DNA of 64,000 nucleotides. It comes from Novosphingobium sp. ERN07. GTDB taxonomy: Bacteria; Pseudomonadota; Alphaproteobacteria; Sphingomonadales; Sphingomonadaceae. The notes beneath the pieces are model-generated. The model was not told the DNA's origin and did not search any database. It was given only the letters and a program-made list of their open reading frames with translations. Shown piece by piece: positions 17,334 through 26,316 of this stretch (position 1 is its first letter; each line of letters opens with the position of its first letter). Made by a program: the position numbers and the translations under genes. The DNA is taken from the NCBI RefSeq assembly GCF_012641335.1, contig NZ_JABAID010000015.1, forward strand, positions 23,795-87,794, given 5' to 3'.

Positions 17334-18548
17334 TTAACGACCGCGCTGTGCCAGCAAACGCAGGCGAAGGGCGTTGAGCTTGATAAAGCCCGCCGCGTCC
17401 TTCTGATCGTAAGCACCCGCATCGTCTTCGAACGTGACGTGCCGCTCGGAATAGAGGCTATCCGGCGACTTGCGGCCTACGACATATGCGCCGCCCTTGT
17501 AGAGCTTGAGCCGCACCGTACCATTCACGCGCGCCTGGCTGTGATCGATCGCCGCCTGCAGCATTTCGCGCTCCGGGCTGAACCAGAAACCGTTATAAAT
17601 CAGTTCCGCATACTTCGGCATCAGCTCATCCTTGAGATGGGCTGCGCCGCGATCGAGCGTGATGCTTTCGATGCCGCGATGGGCGCGCGCATAGATTTCG
17701 CCGCCCGGCGTTTCGTACATGCCGCGGCTCTTCATGCCGACGAAGCGGTTTTCGACGAGATCGAGGCGCCCGATCCCGTGTTTGCGCCCCAGATCGTTGA
17801 GCGCGGCGAGCAGCGTGGCGGGCGACATCGCTTCGCCGTTGAGCGCGATGCCATCACCCTTTTCGAAATCGATGGTGATGTATTCCGGCGCGTCGGGGGC
17901 GTCTTCCGGGTTGACCGTGCGCGAATAGACGTAATCCGGGGTTTCTTCCCACGGATCTTCCAGCACTTTACCTTCGGAAGAGGTGTGCAGCAGGTTGGCG
18001 TCGGTCGAGAACGGGCTTTCGCCGCGCTTGTCCTTGGGGACCGGAATCTGGTGCTGTTCGGCCCACGCGATCAGCGCCGTGCGGCTGGTCAGATCCCATT
18101 CGCGCCACGGCGCGATCACCTTGATGCCGGGTTCGAGGGCATAGGCGCCAAGTTCGAAGCGGACCTGATCGTTGCCCTTGCCGGTCGCGCCATGCGAAAC
18201 GGCATCGGCCCCGGTTTCACGCGCGATTTCGATCAGGCGCTTTGAAATGAGAGGGCGCGCGATGGAGGTGCCGAGCAGATAATCGCCTTCGTAGCGGGCA
18301 TTGGCGCGCATCATCGGGAACACGAAATCGCGCACGAATTCTTCGCGCAGATCGTCGATATAGATGTTCTGATCGGGCACGCCCATCAGTTTGGCCTTGG
18401 CGCGCGCAGGCTCCAGTTCCTCACCCTGACCGAGATCGGCTGTGAAGGTTACCACTTCGCAGTTGTAGGTGACTTGCAGCCACTTGAGGATGACGGAGGT
18501 GTCGAGGCCGCCTGAGTAGGCGAGAACGACCTTCTTGATATCGGACAT
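17334..18548 (-). CDS. argG: argininosuccinate synthase
   Basis: A 404-residue enzyme that joins citrulline and aspartate with ATP to argininosuccinate, the seventh step of arginine synthesis. The N-terminal ATP pyrophosphatase loop is AYSGGLDTS (residues 10-18), followed by FTADLGQGEE and the substrate-binding SHGATGKGNDQVRFE. The ATG at 18548 (MSDIKKVVLAYSGG) matches the family start; the frame runs 35 codons further without support. argH is not adjacent, as is common in alphaproteobacteria. An intrinsic terminator follows at 17241-17272. Confidence 0.97.
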   Translation of the reverse strand: MSDIKKVVLAYSGGLDTSVILKWLQVTYNCEVVTFTADLGQGEELEPARAKAKLMGVPDQNIYIDDLREEFVRDFVFPMMRANARYEGDYLLGTSIARPLISKRLIEIARETGADAVSHGATGKGNDQVRFELGAYALEPGIKVIAPWREWDLTSRTALIAWAEQHQIPVPKDKRGESPFSTDANLLHTSSEGKVLEDPWEETPDYVYSRTVNPEDAPDAPEYITIDFEKGDGIALNGEAMSPATLLAALNDLGRKHGIGRLDLVENRFVGMKSRGMYETPGGEIYARAHRGIESITLDRGAAHLKDELMPKYAELIYNGFWFSPEREMLQAAIDHSQARVNGTVRLKLYKGGAYVVGRKSPDSLYSERHVTFEDDAGAYDQKDAAGFIKLNALRLRLLAQRGR

Positions 18549-18784
18549 GAGCGGAGCGACTCCCCATAAAACACGCGCCGCGCGCCTAACAGGCAGGGGG
18601 GCGCACCGCAAGCAATCGTACGTCCATGCGGTGGAGCGTACTGAGCACAGCATCCTGCGGCATCTGCGCGAAACTTTGCAGACCTTGCTTTTGCCGATGT
18701 TGCTCCGCTAGCTTCGACGCACTTGACGCAATGCCATGCGCCGACGGTGCGGGTATTCGCTCAGTCGCAGTCGGGGAGGTAGGA

Positions 18785-19519
18785 GTGAAGTTCTGGAAGA
18801 GGCGAGGCCCAGTGCCTGAATTGGGCCACTCGATCCGCGACTATCAGGCGTTGGTGCGATTGAAGTTGAAGGCAATGCCGCATGAGCGAGCCTTGGCACT
18901 AGCGCAATCCATCGGGGCGCCCACGCTCGAAGATTTCATGGCGCAAGGTGACGGCCATGTAGCGGTTTTGCGGCATCATGGGCTCGAGAATGGAATGGCC
19001 ATCTATGACCTTGGTTGTGGCTGTGGGCGCACAGCCCAAGCGCTTCAACGGTCAGGCTGGCAGGGGCACTACACCGGGGCGGATGTAGTTCCCGAGTTAT
19101 TGGCGGAGATAGCGAGGACATGCCCTGATTACCGGACTGTCCTGAACTATGAACGCACGATATCGGCCAATGATGAATCGCTGGATATCGTCTTTCACTG
19201 GTCGCTGTTCACCCATCTATTTCCAGGGGAATCTTATCTTTATCTCCTTGATGCCTATCGGGCGCTGAAGCCAGGTGGGAAGATGATCTTTTCTTTCTTG
19301 GAGCTTGAGGATCGCGCCCATGATCATGTCTGGCAGGCAGGTTTGAGAAAGCTGCGAAACGGTGAGCGGCCTGAGCAGTTGGACGCGTTTCTTCATCGGG
19401 ATTGGATTACCCGATTTGCGCGTGATGCGGGGTTTTCGACCGCGCGCTTCACGAATGGGGACGATGACGCCCATCATCCCCCATTCTGGCAGTCTTTGGC
19501 AATTTTGGCGAAAGGCTAG
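18785..19519 (+). CDS. class I SAM-dependent methyltransferase
   Basis: About 244 residues from a GTG at 18785 with a strong GGGAGGTAGGA just upstream. The SAM-binding motif I is YDLGCGCGRTAQAL (residues 74-87), followed by a motif near GADVVPELL and a post-I acidic region, then the late strand motif LKPGGKMIFSF. The substrate is unknown. Similar N-termini (SIRDYQALVRLKLKAM) occur in methyltransferases of surface-polysaccharide clusters, but there is no such cluster here. It converges on the PhyH gene. Confidence 0.85.
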   Translation: MKFWKRRGPVPELGHSIRDYQALVRLKLKAMPHERALALAQSIGAPTLEDFMAQGDGHVAVLRHHGLENGMAIYDLGCGCGRTAQALQRSGWQGHYTGADVVPELLAEIARTCPDYRTVLNYERTISANDESLDIVFHWSLFTHLFPGESYLYLLDAYRALKPGGKMIFSFLELEDRAHDHVWQAGLRKLRNGERPEQLDAFLHRDWITRFARDAGFSTARFTNGDDDAHHPPFWQSLAILAKG

Positions 19520-19549
19520 GAAGCCGATCCTGACTCTTTCGCCTTAGCG

Positions 19550-20533
19550 CTAGCCGCCTGTAATTCTTGATATCAGACCCGTGATGCCGCGCCTGAGGCG
19601 ATGGGGGAGAGCATTGCGTAGTGGCGGTCGGACGGATTTTGGATCGGAGACTGCGGCCCCCTGATAGATGTTCGGCTTCGACGTCATGTCGGCAATGCTG
19701 ACGATTTGCCGAAGATCCAGTCGGCCGAGGTATTCGTCCGAATGGGCCGGCGTGTAGTACACACAATCATCGAAGTAGTAATGCGTCACCTGCGACCAGC
19801 GGGTGCGCCGCGGGTCGGTTTGCACGCTGCCGCCGTGCAGGAGGTTGGCGCACCAGATGAGCGCCTGTCCCTTGCGGGCAAGGAACCGCTCAGTTGGCGC
19901 GTTCTGTACAGAGATCAGGGCTGCCCAGGCATCATGAAATGGCAACTGGGCAGATTCAGGACGGGAATCGGCGCCTCTGCGCCCGATCATGCAGTTGTCC
20001 ATCATCGGCCATTTGTGAGACCCCGGAACGTAGTTGAGCGGCCCTGCATCATCGTGGATATCTTCCATTGCCAGCCAGACGCCGCACATGAAGCGCGGCG
20101 GAACGCTGGAGAAGTGGACGCTGTCGGTGTGCAAGTCCTGCTGGGTGCCGACCGGGAAATTCAGCGTTTGAAAGGGAAAGGCAGACCGTCCGTAAAGCCG
20201 TGACAGCAGATCGAGGATGACCGGATTTGCAGCAATGGCCTTGACGTCTGGCTGCGTTTTCCAGGCATCCTGAATCCTTCCGATGCCGCCTTGCTTGATG
20301 CTGCTATGATCGGAATCGTCAATTCCGAGTTGCGGGGCAAGATCTGCCCGGATTCTGTCTATTCGTCCGTCAAGGTCCGGGTCCGGGAAATCAATGACGA
20401 CATAGCCATCACGATTCAGCGCTATTGCGATTTCCTTTTCCCGGTCATCAAGCTGCATTCTGTCGATTTCGGCAGAGAAAATCGGTGATTCCACTAACGG
20501 AACGCCTGGGAAAATCGGATGTTCGGGCTTCAT
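19550..20533 (-). CDS. phytanoyl-CoA dioxygenase (PhyH) family oxygenase
   Basis: A 327-residue Fe(II)/2-oxoglutarate oxygenase. Iron ligands are visible as the HxD motif QQDLHTDSVHF (His135, Asp137) and a distal histidine in NLLHGGS (His233), with the 2-oxoglutarate-binding arginine nearby at 243-245. The central GVWLAMEDIHDDAGPLNYVP and GSHKWP are typical of PhyH proteins. The family hydroxylates or halogenates small molecules and lipids; the substrate here is unknown. It is convergent with the methyltransferase. Confidence 0.9.
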   Translation of the reverse strand: MKPEHPIFPGVPLVESPIFSAEIDRMQLDDREKEIAIALNRDGYVVIDFPDPDLDGRIDRIRADLAPQLGIDDSDHSSIKQGGIGRIQDAWKTQPDVKAIAANPVILDLLSRLYGRSAFPFQTLNFPVGTQQDLHTDSVHFSSVPPRFMCGVWLAMEDIHDDAGPLNYVPGSHKWPMMDNCMIGRRGADSRPESAQLPFHDAWAALISVQNAPTERFLARKGQALIWCANLLHGGSVQTDPRRTRWSQVTHYYFDDCVYYTPAHSDEYLGRLDLRQIVSIADMTSKPNIYQGAAVSDPKSVRPPLRNALPHRLRRGITGLISRITGG

Positions 20534-20687
20534 CTGTGCGTGCTGCTCTTGATACGTGACGGGGCAAGGGTATCACCTGCGCAGGGTGCTTGCCTACCGC
20601 ATTGCACGACATGCGGTAGGAGCAGGCCAATGTGCTGACAAGTGCCAGCATCGAACCCATGTGGCAGAGGGAGCGCTGCCGGGTGCT

Positions 20688-22037
20688 TCAAACGTGCCGA
20701 TAGACCGCGCGTTCGTGGCTGAAGCACTTGAAGCCGAAGACGCCGTGATAGCTACCCATGCCGCTGGTGTTTACGCCGCCGAAGGGCAGGTTGTTTTCAA
20801 GATAGTGTGAGAAAACGCCATTTACCGTAACGCCGCCCGACGAGGTGCGTGACAGCACCTTTTCGACGTTCGCTTCGTCCTTGCTGTAGACATAGAGCGC
20901 CAGTGGCTTGTCGCGCGCCTCGATGTATCCGATGGCCTGATCGAGCGATTCATAGGTCATCACGGGGATGACTGGCGCAAAAATCTCGTCCTGAAGGATG
21001 GTCATCTGCGGGGTGACATCCGTCAGCATCGTGGGATGCACGGTCAGGTCTTCGGCATCGAATGTGCCGCCCGCTGCCACAGTGGCGCCCTTGGCCACCG
21101 CATCGTCGAACATCGCCTTCACGCGGTCGAAGTTGGCCTTGTTGACGATCTGCGCGATGCCTTCCTTCTTGATCTGGCCTGCTTCGTCATAAAGGTTCTT
21201 CTGCACGTTCGTGCGGAAACCTTCGACCAGCGCAGCCTTCTTGTCTTCCTTCACGAAAACATAGTCCGGGCTGATGCAGGCCTGACCGCCGTTGAACTGC
21301 TTTGCAGAGGCAAGCTGTGCAGCGACCTGATCGATATCGGCACTGTCGTCGACGATCACGGGCGATTTGCCGCCTAGTTCCAGCGTTACGCTGGTAAGAT
21401 GCTTGGCCGCGGCGCTCATCACGATCTTGCCCACCCGCGGACTGCCGGTGAAGAAGATGTGGTTGAAGGGCAGGTCAAGCAGTGCGGTTGCCACCGAAAC
21501 GTCCCCTTCGAACAGGGCAACGTCCTTTTCATCGAAGGCTTCCTTAATGATGACCGAAGCGATCCGGGCGGTTGCAGGGCACAGATCGGTGAGCTTGACG
21601 ATGCAGGTGTTGCCCGCCGCGACGGCGGCTGCCACCGGCCCAAGCGCCAGACCAAGCGGGAAGTTCCACGGCCCAAGGATCAAGCAGACACCGCGCGCTT
21701 CGTGGATGATTTGCGCGCGGTCGGCCGGGTTCATCGAAGTGGCAACCTCGACCGGCTTCATCCATTCATCGAGATTGTCGATATTGCGCTGCACGTTGCC
21801 GATGACGTTCAGCACTTCGGTCACGCGGATTTCGCCCACCGGCTTGCGCGTATCTTCAAGAACGGCAGCGACGATATCATCGGCGTGCGCCTCTACCGCC
21901 GCTTTCAGCCGGGCGAGCTTTTCCTTGCGCTCGTCAGCGGACGAAGCCTTGGCTTCCCACATATGCGCCTGCTGGAGCGCGAACACGCGAGTGATATCGG
22001 CGGAAAGGTCTGCGGCGGTGGGTACGGCGGTGGTCAT
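20688..22037 (-). CDS. aldehyde dehydrogenase, coniferyl-aldehyde type
   Basis: About 449 residues, short for the aldehyde dehydrogenase superfamily and typical of class 3/coniferyl aldehyde dehydrogenases. It has GPWNFP at 122-127, catalytic Glu220 in TLELGGKSP and Cys254 in FNGGQACISP. It oxidises aldehydes to acids with NAD(P). The C-terminus reads GMGSYHGVFGFKCFSHERAV, common in this subgroup. The start at 22037 has AGGA nine bases upstream; a further in-frame ATG lies at 22055. A 15-bp inverted repeat sits 31 bases upstream of the start. Confidence 0.9.
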   Translation of the reverse strand: MTTAVPTAADLSADITRVFALQQAHMWEAKASSADERKEKLARLKAAVEAHADDIVAAVLEDTRKPVGEIRVTEVLNVIGNVQRNIDNLDEWMKPVEVATSMNPADRAQIIHEARGVCLILGPWNFPLGLALGPVAAAVAAGNTCIVKLTDLCPATARIASVIIKEAFDEKDVALFEGDVSVATALLDLPFNHIFFTGSPRVGKIVMSAAAKHLTSVTLELGGKSPVIVDDSADIDQVAAQLASAKQFNGGQACISPDYVFVKEDKKAALVEGFRTNVQKNLYDEAGQIKKEGIAQIVNKANFDRVKAMFDDAVAKGATVAAGGTFDAEDLTVHPTMLTDVTPQMTILQDEIFAPVIPVMTYESLDQAIGYIEARDKPLALYVYSKDEANVEKVLSRTSSGGVTVNGVFSHYLENNLPFGGVNTSGMGSYHGVFGFKCFSHERAVYRHV

Positions 22038-22067
22038 TGGTCGGGCATCCTGCATCACGGCTTGTTC

Positions 22068-22082
22068 GTTAGTGTAACTAAC
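22068..22082. promoter_or_regulatory. palindromic operator candidate upstream of the aldehyde dehydrogenase
   Basis: GTTAGTGTAACTAAC is a perfect 6+3+6 inverted repeat, the size and spacing typical of TetR-family operators. A related site (12 of 15 positions in one orientation) lies upstream of the CmcJ-like gene at 32994-33008. No tetR gene is in the window. Confidence 0.65.
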
Positions 22083-22159
22083 GACTGCAATGCGGGATGG
22101 CAACGGTGAGTGCAGCAGTACGATTGGCTTTCCGCTGCGTGGAATGCCGGTGTGGCGGG

Positions 22160-23434
22160 CTACTCCGCCGCTTTCCGTTCCAGATGCCATTCCGGCGCTT
22201 CGTCCAGTTCGGCCAGCCTTGCCCATTCCTGCTGCATGTAGTCGCGCGTCATGGGCAGGGCGCTGCGGCGCTTTACACTCTGGATATGGAAGTTGACCAT
22301 GCTGCCGTGGCGAAAGCTCTGTTCGGCACCTGCCAGATAGAATTGCCACATGCGGAACAGGCGTTCGTCATAGAGCGCAATGATTTCATCACGGTGCAGG
22401 GTGGCGCGGCGATACCATTCGGCCAGAGTGCAGGCGTAGTGATAGCGAAGCACTTCGATATCGCCCACTTCCCAGCCGGTTTTCTCCAGTGCGGAAACGA
22501 GTTCGCTCATCGCCGGGATATAACCACCGGGGAAGATGTATTTGCGCGTCCACTTATCGGTCGTGCCCGGCGCGCCTTTGCGACCGATGGTGTGGGTGAG
22601 CATGATGCCGTCGGGATCGAGCAGGTCGTTGGTCTTGGCGAAATATTCCCCGAAATTGGGTGCGCCGACATGTTCGATCATGCCGACGCTGGTGATGCGG
22701 TCGAACCGGCCCTGAACATCGCGGTAGTCAACGAGTTGGAACTTCACCTTGTCGGCCACGCCTGCGGCCTGCGCGCGTTCGTTAGCGAAGCGGACCTGAT
22801 CGGGGGCGAGGGATACGCCCAGCACTTCGCAGCCATAATGACGGTTCAGGTAAAGCCCAAGGCCACCCCAGCCGCAGCCGATGTCGAGAACGCGCATTCC
22901 GGTGCTTTCGCCGGGGGTTAGACGCAGCTTCGAGGCAATGAGGGCCTTTTTGTCTACCTGCGCGCGTTCCAGTGAGTTTGATGGATCGCGGAAATAGGCC
23001 ATCGTGTATTGCCGGTCTTCATCGAGAAAGAGCTCGTAGAACTGGCGGGTCAGATCATAGTGGTGGACGACGTTCTTTGATGCGCGGGCGCGTTCGTTGA
23101 TCTGGTCTATGCGGGACAGCGCTTTGCTGGCCAGTTTGCGCAATGGCCCCTTGCGATCGATGCCGCCCGCGTTGCTGGCGTTGCCCATCACGAACAGCAC
23201 GAAATCGCGAATGTCGTGGGGTGGTTCCACGACCATGCGGCCGTCCATGTAAGCCTCGCCCGCACCGAGGCGCGGGTCTTTGGCGATGTGCATCGCTGCG
23301 CCCTTGTCGGTGAAGCGGATGGTCAGCGGCTGGGATGTTGCGTCGCCATAGGCGTATTCCTTGCCGTCATGGTCGATGATGATCAGGCGGCCCTTGCGGA
23401 TCAGCCGGGTGAGCATTTTGTCGAGCAACCACAT
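22160..23434 (-). CDS. cfa: cyclopropane-fatty-acyl-phospholipid synthase family
   Basis: A 424-residue enzyme that methylates unsaturated acyl chains of membrane phospholipids using SAM. The N-terminal lipid-binding domain precedes the SAM fold, whose motif I is VLDIGCGWGGLGLYL (residues 182-196). Other family marks are NVVHHYDL, the QYTMAYF segment and FPGGYIPAMSE. Such enzymes are usually induced on entry to stationary phase or acid stress. The gene lies downstream of the S46 peptidase promoter region in the opposite direction, with 152 bases between starts. Confidence 0.93.
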   Translation of the reverse strand: MWLLDKMLTRLIRKGRLIIIDHDGKEYAYGDATSQPLTIRFTDKGAAMHIAKDPRLGAGEAYMDGRMVVEPPHDIRDFVLFVMGNASNAGGIDRKGPLRKLASKALSRIDQINERARASKNVVHHYDLTRQFYELFLDEDRQYTMAYFRDPSNSLERAQVDKKALIASKLRLTPGESTGMRVLDIGCGWGGLGLYLNRHYGCEVLGVSLAPDQVRFANERAQAAGVADKVKFQLVDYRDVQGRFDRITSVGMIEHVGAPNFGEYFAKTNDLLDPDGIMLTHTIGRKGAPGTTDKWTRKYIFPGGYIPAMSELVSALEKTGWEVGDIEVLRYHYACTLAEWYRRATLHRDEIIALYDERLFRMWQFYLAGAEQSFRHGSMVNFHIQSVKRRSALPMTRDYMQQEWARLAELDEAPEWHLERKAAE

Positions 23435-23586
23435 GGGGCAAGATTATGCCAAGGGCATTCTGTCGCAAGGATTAATTGGTTGCTGTATGGTGTCGAAAGG
23501 GCGCGGAGTGTAACGTTGTATCTTTCAAGCGGCGGCGTCCTGTGCCAGATGGGGTGATTGCAACTGAAACCGTCTGGACTCCTGCC

Positions 23587-25635
23587 ATGCATACGTTCCG
23601 CTTCTTCGCTTCTGCCGCGATTGCTTCGCTGGCGCTTCACGCCGCTCCCGCATTTGCCGATGAAGGCATGTGGACGTTCGATGCTTTTCCCGCCGCGAAA
23701 ATGCAGGCCGATTATGGCTGGGCACCGGACGGGCAGTGGCTGGGAAGGGTGCAGGCAGCGGCGGTGCGCCTTACGGGGGGATGTTCTGCCAGTTTTGTCT
23801 CTCCCGAAGGATTGATCCTGACCAACCATCACTGTGTGGTGGAATGCGCGCAGGACAACTCCACCGACCAGCGCGATCTGCTGAAGCAGGGCTTCGTCCC
23901 GGCGCGGCGCGAAGAGGAACTGAAATGCCCCGGCCAGCAGGCTGAAGTGGTGACAGCGATCACCGATGTGACGCAGCGGGTTAAGGTGGCAATCGGATCA
24001 TTGACGGGCGAGGCACTGGTCAAGGCGCGCGATGCGGAAGTTGCCCGGATCGAAAAGGATGGCTGCAAAGACGCCAAAACCAACCGGTGCCAGGTGGTGA
24101 CGCTGTTCGGCGGCGGGCAATACAAGCTTTATACCTACCGCAAGTATTCCGACGTGCGGCTTGCATGGGCGCCGGAATTTCAGGCAGCGTTTTTCGGGGG
24201 TGATCCCGACAACTTCAACTTTCCGCGCTATGCCCTTGATGCGGCATTTTTGCGGGCATACGAGAATGGCAAGCCGGTAAAGGTGAAGTCGTTCCTGAAA
24301 TGGAACCCGCGCGCGCCAAAGGCGGGTGAGGCGACGTTCGTGGTGGGCAATCCCGGTTCGACCCAGCGCTTGATCACGGGCGAGCAGCTTGCCTTTCAGC
24401 GCGAGGTTTCGCTGCCTCTGACCAACACGATCCTGTCCGAACTGCGCGGGCGGCTGATCACGGCGATGGCGCAAAGTGCGCAGGCTAAGCGCGAAGGCGC
24501 GGACCAGTTGTTCGGGATCGAGAACAGCCTGAAGGTTTACATCGGGCGGCAGCAGGCGCTGAACGATCCCACGTTCGTCAAGATGCTCGCCGATGCCGAG
24601 GCCGATCTGAAGGGCAAGACGCTGGGTAAGCCGGGGATCGGTGATCCGTGGGCTGATACGGCCACGGCGGTGAAGGCGTACCGCGATGTCTATGTCCCCT
24701 GGCGGTTCATCGTTCCTTCTTGCACGCTTATGGAACAGGCGCTGACGCTGGTACAAGCGGCGGAGGAGCGCGCGAAGCCGAACGAACAACGCCTTCCGGG
24801 CTACACCGACAGCGCTCTGGAACTCACCGAGAAGACGCTGCTGGATCAGGCACCGGTCTACCCGTGGCTTGAGCAACTGATGATGACGTGGAGCCTTTCG
24901 AAAGCGCGCGAATATCTGGGCGCGGACGATGCGGACACGAAGCTGCTGCTGGGCAGGGAATCCCCTGAAGGGCTGGCGGAGAAGCTGGTCGGCGGTTCTA
25001 CGCTATCCGATCCGGCAGTGCGCAAGGCTTTGTGGGACGGTGGCGAGAAAGCAATTGAGGCGTCGACCGACCCGTTGATCGTTTTCGCGCGCAAGATCGA
25101 TGCGCGGGAGCGGGAGCTGAAGAAGCTGGTCGATGAACGTTACACGGGGCCTCTGGCCGAAGCGGGGGCGAAGCTCGCCGATGCGCGGTTCATGGCTTAT
25201 GGCGACAAGGTTTATCCTGACGCCACGTTCACGCTGCGCATCAGCTATGGCAAGGTGCAAGGCTGGAAGGAGCGCGGGCAGGACGTGAATCCGGTGACCA
25301 CGCTGGGCGGCGCGTTCGAGCGGGCGACCGGGGCTGAACCTTTCGATCTGGCAAAGGGTTTCGAGGCCAATGCGGCGAAGATCGACAAGTCGGTTCCCTA
25401 TGACTTCGTGACCACCAACGATATCATCGGCGGCAATTCGGGATCGCCGGTGATTGACAAGGCAGGCACGGTAATCGGCGCGGCCTTCGACGGGAACATT
25501 CATTCGCTGGGTGGCAATTATGGCTATCAGGGCGAGATCAATCGCACCGTGGTGGTGAGTGCAGCAGCAGTCCAGCACGCGCTGGAAGTGATCTATCCCG
25601 CGCCTGCACTGGTGAAGGAACTTGGCGCGAAGTGA
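23587..25635 (+). CDS. S46-family dipeptidyl-peptidase
   Basis: About 682 residues with a signal peptide (MHTFRFFASAAIASLALHAAP, cleavage near AFA). It is a chymotrypsin-fold S46 peptidase acting in the periplasm to release dipeptides. The catalytic histidine is in LTNHHC (81-82) and the serine in GGNSGSP (Ser618). The S1-specificity loop after it reads AFDGN, with Gly rather than Arg; in characterised S46 enzymes Gly goes with hydrophobic P1 (DPP7 type) and Arg with acidic P1 (DPP11 type). The start chosen is the ATG at 23587. A bidirectional hairpin follows the stop. Confidence 0.93.
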   Translation: MHTFRFFASAAIASLALHAAPAFADEGMWTFDAFPAAKMQADYGWAPDGQWLGRVQAAAVRLTGGCSASFVSPEGLILTNHHCVVECAQDNSTDQRDLLKQGFVPARREEELKCPGQQAEVVTAITDVTQRVKVAIGSLTGEALVKARDAEVARIEKDGCKDAKTNRCQVVTLFGGGQYKLYTYRKYSDVRLAWAPEFQAAFFGGDPDNFNFPRYALDAAFLRAYENGKPVKVKSFLKWNPRAPKAGEATFVVGNPGSTQRLITGEQLAFQREVSLPLTNTILSELRGRLITAMAQSAQAKREGADQLFGIENSLKVYIGRQQALNDPTFVKMLADAEADLKGKTLGKPGIGDPWADTATAVKAYRDVYVPWRFIVPSCTLMEQALTLVQAAEERAKPNEQRLPGYTDSALELTEKTLLDQAPVYPWLEQLMMTWSLSKAREYLGADDADTKLLLGRESPEGLAEKLVGGSTLSDPAVRKALWDGGEKAIEASTDPLIVFARKIDARERELKKLVDERYTGPLAEAGAKLADARFMAYGDKVYPDATFTLRISYGKVQGWKERGQDVNPVTTLGGAFERATGAEPFDLAKGFEANAAKIDKSVPYDFVTTNDIIGGNSGSPVIDKAGTVIGAAFDGNIHSLGGNYGYQGEINRTVVVSAAAVQHALEVIYPAPALVKELGAK

Positions 25636-25640
25636 CGAAA

Positions 25641-25668
25641 AAGGGCGGGGCCTTGCGGCTCCGCCCTT
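25641..25668. terminator. bidirectional terminator between S46 peptidase and glycine-zipper genes
   Basis: AAGGGCGG pairs with CCGCCCTT over 12 bases, extended by GGCC/GGC pairing inside. It lies between two convergent stops. On the minus strand it is followed by TTTTTCGTCAC, and on the plus strand by CCGTTGCG. Confidence 0.75.
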
Positions 25669-25702
25669 CCGTTGCGACCCTTTTTGAAGGGCTGGTTGTA
25701 AC

Positions 25703-26080
25703 TTAACGGCAGCGGCCACCGCTGCGCTCAATCTCGCGGCCGAGCAGTGCGCCACCGGCAGCGCCAAGCAGCGTGCCGAGCGTCCGGTCGCCCTGCGTAT
25801 CGATGGTCCGGCCCAGCAAGGCACCACCCGCGCCGCCGATGATCAGCCCGGTGGTGCCGTTGTTGCGCTTGCAGTAATAGCGACCGTCACGACCGCGCCA
25901 GACCTGATCATTGCGCGAAATGCGGCGCGGTTCGATGTAGCGCCCACGGCTGTCGTACAGGCGGTCATGCTTGACTTTGTGATAGCCGTGCGCGGGTGCG
26001 TGGCGCGGCGGATCGGCCAATGCCGGGGCGGCGGGAATGGCGATTGCGGCGAGCGCTGCGGCGAAAATCGTCTTCTTCAT
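25703..26080 (-). CDS. glycine-zipper outer-membrane-associated protein
   Basis: A 125-residue protein with a signal peptide (MKKTIFAAALAAIAIPAAPALA). A basic, aromatic middle segment follows (DSRGRYIEPRRISRNDQVWR and GRDGRYYCKRNNG). The C-terminus is a glycine-zipper pair: GLIIGGAGGALLG and GTLLGAAGGALLG. Proteins of this 17-kDa-antigen-like type associate with membranes in the periplasm; their role is mostly structural or unknown. It lacks a lipobox cysteine at the cleavage site. Confidence 0.82.
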   Translation of the reverse strand: MKKTIFAAALAAIAIPAAPALADPPRHAPAHGYHKVKHDRLYDSRGRYIEPRRISRNDQVWRGRDGRYYCKRNNGTTGLIIGGAGGALLGRTIDTQGDRTLGTLLGAAGGALLGREIERSGGRCR

Positions 26081-26316
26081 GGATTGCTCCCTTGGAAATC
26101 TGTGATCCGAACGAGCGGATTTGATGCGACAACGCCGAGCTTCCAGCCTTGATCCACAACGCCAGATGAACGCGCCGTTGGATTGCAGATTTCACGATGA
26201 ACCGACGCATGTGCGCGGCCAAGTGATTGAATGTTAGGGGAAACAATCCGTTTTCCTACACGAACCATTGTGGTTATCTATCTCGGTCGATTGTTCCGGA
26301 AACGATGGAGAAATCG

